DNA from: an uncultured Clostridium sp.
GTDB taxonomy: Bacteria > Bacillota > Clostridia > Lachnospirales > Lachnospiraceae
DNA: 8,290 bases
Assembly (NCBI GenBank): GCA_902464345.1
Contig: CABQJA010000093.1
Location: 1 to 8,290 of the forward strand
Reading direction: 5' to 3'
In this document: positions 4,804-8,290 of the stretch, one piece after another
Numbering within the stretch: the stretch's first letter is position 1
Layout: every line of letters begins with the position of its first letter
Made by a program: the position numbers and the translations under genes
The notes under the pieces: generated by a model
What the model was told of the DNA's origin: nothing
The model's input: the letters and a program-made list of their open reading frames with translations, nothing else
Databases searched by the model: none

Positions 4804-7365
4804 ATGGGAAAGAATCCGACTACCAATCAACCTGTGATTTCATCACAGACAACTCCATATATCGCAACCCGGAAGAGCAACCGGCTCTTTGTGCTTGGTC
4901 TCTTTATCCTGCTTGTGTGTGCCGGTGTCTTTACCGCATTTCTCTGGTGTAATCACTGGGAACCGTCCGGCAATGATGTCTGGAGCCACCTGTATAAGGC
5001 TAAGGTTCTGTACGAAAGCATTCAGGAGGGGAACTGGTATCCCCTGTACTCCGAGAAATGGTATAACGGCATCCAGCTCTACCGCTACTGGGCTCCTTTC
5101 GCCTACTACTGTATGAGTCTTCTGCAGTGGATTACCGGTGGTGATATTCTGCACGCCTATTATCTGTTTGCCGGTGTGATGATCTTCTTCGGCGGCCTTC
5201 CGTTTCTGATGGTCGGTCGGCTGACCAACCGCCCGATCCTTGCTACCGCCTGCAGTATTCTGTGGTTCTTTCTCCCGGATAATATCCGAGTGTTCTTCTG
5301 TGAGGGAAATATGCCACGAATCATCACCTCTCTGGTCATTCCATATGTCATTTTCTTCCTGTGGTCCTATGTCCGCCGGAAGAAACGCTTTGCTCTCATC
5401 GGACTGATGCTTTCCATGGCTTTAATGACGGTTTCCCACCTGATGTTAACCGCTCTGGTCGGAATCGGAAGCTTTCTGTTTCTGTTATTCGACTACATCC
5501 ATAACCGGGAGTTCCGGCGGGATGCCGAGGCTCTGATCGCTATGGTGATCGGCATTCTGATCTCCGGTATCTGGTTCATTCCGGCGATTTCCGGTGGTAT
5601 GATGTCTATGGGCGACTCCAGCTCCGGTGCCAGAGACCTGCTGACCTTCCCGCTCAGCACATCCTTAAATCCGATGAACCGTGTGACCGGTGTCGCTGAT
5701 ACGTACTACTATGGCATCTCTGTCATTCTGGTAGCTGTATTCGGCATCCTTCTGGCAGACAAACGCAGGAAGGCAGGCTTTATCCTTGCCATCGTTACCC
5801 TGCTCGGCACAACACCGGCTGCTACTACGATCACTTCTCACCTTCCTCTGGGAGATTTCCTGTGGCTGGCACGTATCACCGCATTATCCTATGCGTTCTT
5901 CTTCCTTTCCCTTCTGGAATGGAAAACCCTTAAGCGGAAATATGCACTCCTGCTTGTTGCCTTGCTGACTCTGGATAGCGGTATTACACTTGTCTGCCTG
6001 CCACGATATTATACACCGACTTCGGCAGCGGCACGCTCCGATTCCCAGCTACTCAAGGATTACACCACACAGCGCGCGAACCTCATGGATCAGAGCAGCT
6101 ACGGTTCTTATCCGTCCTGGGGATTGTCTACCGGGGATGATGCCATTGATTACACATATGGCTGGGCCTGGCAGGGTGCGGCTACCGCCGATAATATCAT
6201 GCTCATGAACGAAGCACAGGAGCATGAACAGTACCTTTATGTATTTGACCGGAGTATTGAAATGGGGGATGACACCGTTCTGGTTAAAAAGTCCTATGTC
6301 AAGGATGAGGACGGTCTCCTGTCCGATGCAGAGCTCTGTGGCTATCAGCTGATCGATACTACCGATACAGCGTATTTCTTCCGTAAGAATACACCGGAAC
6401 AGTTTGGTGTCCGCACCGATTACCTTGGTCTGACAATTGGCACCTATGCACAGACTCTGTCGATTTATTATCCGGCATTTACGATCGGAGATTCCGCTTA
6501 CATTGATGATTATACGGCGGATGAATTATGCAAATATCAGACGCTGTTCTTAAGTGGCTTTGAATATCATGATCAGACAGCTGCAGAGGCTCTGTTAAAA
6601 GAAGTCGCTGCCTCCGGTACCCGTGTCGTTATCGACAGTGCACATTTACCGGAAAACAGTGTCATGCAGAAGGAATTTCTGGGTATGGTTCAGAGCCAGA
6701 TTACCTTTGAGGGGAATCTGCCGAATTTAAACTATAACAATCAGACGGTCGTTACCGGCTCGATTCCAAACGGTGATACCAACTGGCAGACCGGCTATGT
6801 AAGTGGTCTGGATCAGGTTCTCGGCTATGTAAACAGTGCGGGACAGGCCATTCCGTTCCTCGGATATAATGATTCCGACCCGAATATCTATTACCTGGGT
6901 CTGAACCTCGCTTACTTCGCGATCAATGCCGATAACTCCGACCTGTGGCCGGTATTAAATGATGCGTTCGGAATCAACTATAACCAGATCCCGGACCGGG
7001 AGCTGGTACCGCTTACCTTAACCATTGCAGATAATACCATCACCATTCACAGTGAACAGGCAGATGTGAATACTACACTGGCCTATCAGGATAACTTCCT
7101 TACAGAGCAGACCATCTATGAAGAGAACAATATGCTGTATATCGGCGATAAGGATGTCACGATCCGGATCGTATATCCATGTGCCAAGAAGGGCGGTCTC
7201 GTATCTCTGGTGGGCATCCTGCTCGGTATCGGTATGATCATCTATACCTTCCGGAAACGGCCTCTGACACAGGAGAACGCAACTACGCCTCAGCAGGAAC
7301 AGACTGCTTCAGGCCAGCAGAAGCAACAGGGTGCCGGCCACAATAGCTCCCAGCCCGATGCCTGA
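4804..7365 (+). CDS. PTPS_related (PF10131-like) polytopic membrane protein, GT-C-like
   Basis: The 853-residue protein has a TM helix at 29-49, then an outer loop with GNDVWSHLYKA (56-66) and YPLYSEKWYNG, the pattern of GT-C lipid-linked-sugar glycosyltransferases; Asp58 would be the catalytic-type acid. CEGNMPR (166-172) is a further conserved-looking loop. Roughly ten more TM segments run to about 398. Residues about 400-795 form a large extracytoplasmic domain, followed by a TM at about 797-815, basic FRKR and a Gln-rich cytoplasmic tail. Pfam names such proteins PTPS_related although they do not show the PTPS zinc motif; this one shows none. Residues about 577-612 look like a Rossmann or GATase-like strand-helix-strand. 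As the last operon gene it could transfer a sugar from a lipid carrier to the exported cargo. Function is inferred, not shown. Confidence 0.8.
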   Translation: MGKNPTTNQPVISSQTTPYIATRKSNRLFVLGLFILLVCAGVFTAFLWCNHWEPSGNDVWSHLYKAKVLYESIQEGNWYPLYSEKWYNGIQLYRYWAPFAYYCMSLLQWITGGDILHAYYLFAGVMIFFGGLPFLMVGRLTNRPILATACSILWFFLPDNIRVFFCEGNMPRIITSLVIPYVIFFLWSYVRRKKRFALIGLMLSMALMTVSHLMLTALVGIGSFLFLLFDYIHNREFRRDAEALIAMVIGILISGIWFIPAISGGMMSMGDSSSGARDLLTFPLSTSLNPMNRVTGVADTYYYGISVILVAVFGILLADKRRKAGFILAIVTLLGTTPAATTITSHLPLGDFLWLARITALSYAFFFLSLLEWKTLKRKYALLLVALLTLDSGITLVCLPRYYTPTSAAARSDSQLLKDYTTQRANLMDQSSYGSYPSWGLSTGDDAIDYTYGWAWQGAATADNIMLMNEAQEHEQYLYVFDRSIEMGDDTVLVKKSYVKDEDGLLSDAELCGYQLIDTTDTAYFFRKNTPEQFGVRTDYLGLTIGTYAQTLSIYYPAFTIGDSAYIDDYTADELCKYQTLFLSGFEYHDQTAAEALLKEVAASGTRVVIDSAHLPENSVMQKEFLGMVQSQITFEGNLPNLNYNNQTVVTGSIPNGDTNWQTGYVSGLDQVLGYVNSAGQAIPFLGYNDSDPNIYYLGLNLAYFAINADNSDLWPVLNDAFGINYNQIPDRELVPLTLTIADNTITIHSEQADVNTTLAYQDNFLTEQTIYEENNMLYIGDKDVTIRIVYPCAKKGGLVSLVGILLGIGMIIYTFRKRPLTQENATTPQQEQTASGQQKQQGAGHNSSQPDA
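7309..7365. other. 57-bp convergent gene overlap
   Basis: The 3' ends of the + strand GT-C-like gene and the - strand transporter overlap. The transporter stop codon is exactly antisense to codon 836 (Ser) of the GT-C-like protein, so the two genes are in opposite-strand codon register. The Leu-rich end of the transporter (five Leu then Ala) reads on the other strand as GQQKQQGAG. No intergenic terminator exists between the two genes. Confidence 0.85.
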
Positions 7366-8214
7366 TTTCAGATTCAGCTTTTCGCGGAATACAAGATATG
7401 AGAATGCAATTGTAATCAATATGCTCAGTTTATCAATCGGTACGACTACACTGGCCGGTCCTGTCTGCAATGCCCGATAATAGCACAACCAGGAACTGCC
7501 GGTCGCCAGTCCGGACAGGCCTAAGAATAACCAGTTGGAACGATTTAATGTACGGATCGTTTCCTGTGTTTTCGTCACAAACACGACAATCCATGCCATG
7601 ATCAGTACAACAATCGTACGAATCGCAGTTCCCAGTGTGGAATCGATATTCTGAATACCTACCTTACCGAGAATGGAGGTCAGACTCGCAAACACTGCCG
7701 ATCCACAGGCAAAGAATAACCAGCTGCCGGTAAATGCCTTTCGATTATCGGTCTGTGCCTCTGCCTTTTCGGATGTCTCTTCTCCCTTCGGTGCCTCTTT
7801 CTTCTGAATCATCAGATAGGTTCCGACTCCGATCAGAAGCATACAGACAACCTTCAATACAGTCACCGATTCCCGCAGGAATATCATTGCCAGCAGCATG
7901 GTAAGAACTGTACTGGATTTATCGATCGGTGTAACCTTATTGACATCTCCGATCTGCAGTGCATGAAAATAACACAGCCAGGACGCTCCGGTCGCCAGTC
8001 CGGACAGGATCAGGAATAACAGTGTCTTCTCATCTATCGTGCTCCATGTGACCGGAACCCCCTTTACAAAAACCAGAATCCATGAAAATACCAGTACTAC
8101 GATTGTCCGCAATGCAGTTGCTACATTGGAATTTACATCTTTCATTCCGCACTTCGCCAATATGGAAGTGATTCCGGCAAAGAGTGCAGAACCGAATGCA
8201 TATAAAATCCACAT
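7309..8214 (-). CDS. EamA/DMT-superfamily transporter with two near-duplicate halves
   Basis: The 301-residue membrane protein has about ten TM segments in two EamA repeats (about 1-136 and 165-301), joined by a charged linker (about 138-160, Lys/Glu rich). The halves align strongly: both contain TSIL.K, A.RTIVVL, LSGLATG.SWLCY, ALQ.G, PIDK and FRE at matching positions. This is the drug/metabolite transporter fold; the substrate is unknown. The ATG at 8214 has AAAGGAG nine nt upstream (8230-8224). The in-frame ATG at 8223 directly abuts that site and is unlikely to be used. The gene faces the exosortase operon and probably does not belong to it. Each half resembles the small single-repeat EamA proteins found in Firmicutes, so an internal duplication or fusion is likely. 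Confidence 0.88.
   Translation of the reverse strand: MWILYAFGSALFAGITSILAKCGMKDVNSNVATALRTIVVLVFSWILVFVKGVPVTWSTIDEKTLLFLILSGLATGASWLCYFHALQIGDVNKVTPIDKSSTVLTMLLAMIFLRESVTVLKVVCMLLIGVGTYLMIQKKEAPKGEETSEKAEAQTDNRKAFTGSWLFFACGSAVFASLTSILGKVGIQNIDSTLGTAIRTIVVLIMAWIVVFVTKTQETIRTLNRSNWLFLGLSGLATGSSWLCYYRALQTGPASVVVPIDKLSILITIAFSYLVFREKLNLKSGIGLGAIVAGTLLLLLA
7499..7519. repeat. 21-bp exact direct repeat, copy 1 (second EamA half)
   Basis: This segment, beginning CCGGTCGCCAG, is identical to 7988-8008, offset by 489 bp (163 codons). It encodes the LSGLATG stretch in the second transporter half. Perfect identity at synonymous positions suggests recent duplication or gene conversion between the halves, or strong codon constraint. 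Confidence 0.8.
7988..8008. repeat. 21-bp exact direct repeat, copy 2 (first EamA half)
   Basis: Partner of the copy at 7499-7519, encoding the same LSGLATG stretch in the first transporter half. Confidence 0.8.
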
Positions 8215-8223
8215 ACTTCTCAT

Positions 8224-8230
8224 CTCCTTT
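8224..8230 (-). promoter_or_regulatory. Ribosome binding site of the EamA gene
   Basis: On the - strand AAAGGAG lies nine nt before the ATG at 8214 and directly against the ATG at 8223, so it supports the start at 8214. Confidence 0.75.
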
Positions 8231-8244
8231 GAGAATTAAAATGC

Positions 8245-8277
8245 AAAAAAATAAGACGCACCCTTAAGATACGTCCC
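8245..8277 (-). terminator. GU-rich hairpin followed by a T-run upstream of EamA
   Basis: Read on the - strand, GGGACGTATCT (8277-8267), a TAA loop and GGGTGCGTCTT (8263-8253) can form an 11-bp RNA stem, five pairs of which are G-U, followed by A and seven T (8251-8245). This has the form of an intrinsic terminator for a gene to the right of the window, or an attenuator in the transporter leader. The G-U pairs become A-C mismatches on the + strand, so the structure acts on one strand only. The two arms also read as an imperfect direct repeat (AGGG..CGT.CTTA). A mobile REP-like hairpin is an alternative. Confidence 0.55.
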
Positions 8278-8290
8278 TAACAGCAGATAA

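Noticed and set aside
7366..7400. Terminator for the exosortase operon
   Set aside because: The region is inside the convergent transporter coding sequence and I see no GC-rich stem with a T-run.
8215..8223. Upstream ATG at 8223 as the EamA start
   Set aside because: It directly abuts the AAAGGAG ribosome site with no spacer; the ATG at 8214 has a 9-nt spacer.

Overview
The window holds a compact five-gene operon on the + strand (99-7365) and one convergent transporter gene on the - strand (7309-8214). Moderate GC, strong Gram-positive Shine-Dalgarno sites (AGAGGTG, AGGAAGGAG, AAAGGAG) and the protein families suggest a Firmicute, most likely Clostridia/Lachnospiraceae. The exact genus cannot be read from this sequence.

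Layout. Bases 1-98 are a regulatory region: four 10-bp tandem units (ACAAGAT core), a perfect TATAAT with a poor -35, then the first ribosome binding site. The operon then encodes (1) a small soluble PTPS/QueD-fold protein, (2) a secreted protein with a Ser/Thr-rich linker and a C-terminal exosortase-type sorting signal (Firmicu-CTERM type), (3) an XrtG-type exosortase with the Cys/Arg/His triad, (4) a membrane family 2 glycosyltransferase, (5) a two-TM protein with a Cache-like extracytoplasmic region and a cytoplasmic PTPS-like domain, and (6) a large multi-TM PTPS_related (PF10131-like, GT-C-like) membrane protein. This makes five genes besides the cargo, or six in total counting the cargo, all read as one unit. 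Junctions are very tight: a 20-nt gap, overlaps of 4, 17 and 14 nt, and a 4-nt gap. Co-transcription and probably translational coupling are therefore expected.

How the genes may work together. From family knowledge, XrtG, its associated glycosyltransferase and the PTPS-related proteins form a recurrent Firmicutes cluster whose biochemistry, as far as I know, is not established. The cargo gene sits directly beside the exosortase. I infer a self-contained surface-protein pathway: Sec export of the cargo, recognition of its C-terminal signal by XrtG, and sugar decoration or lipid/glycan attachment by the GT2 and GT-C-like proteins. The two PTPS-fold proteins keep zinc-type histidines but lack the catalytic cysteine, so they look like repurposed binding, sensing or altered-chemistry domains rather than queuosine or biopterin enzymes.

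The right end carries an EamA/DMT transporter made of two very similar halves. Its 3' end overlaps the operon's last gene by 57 bp, so no separate terminator fits between them. A GU-rich hairpin with a T-run lies just upstream of the transporter. No RNA genes, CRISPR arrays or transposase genes were seen, and the only gene-free stretches (1-98, 8215-8290) are short.
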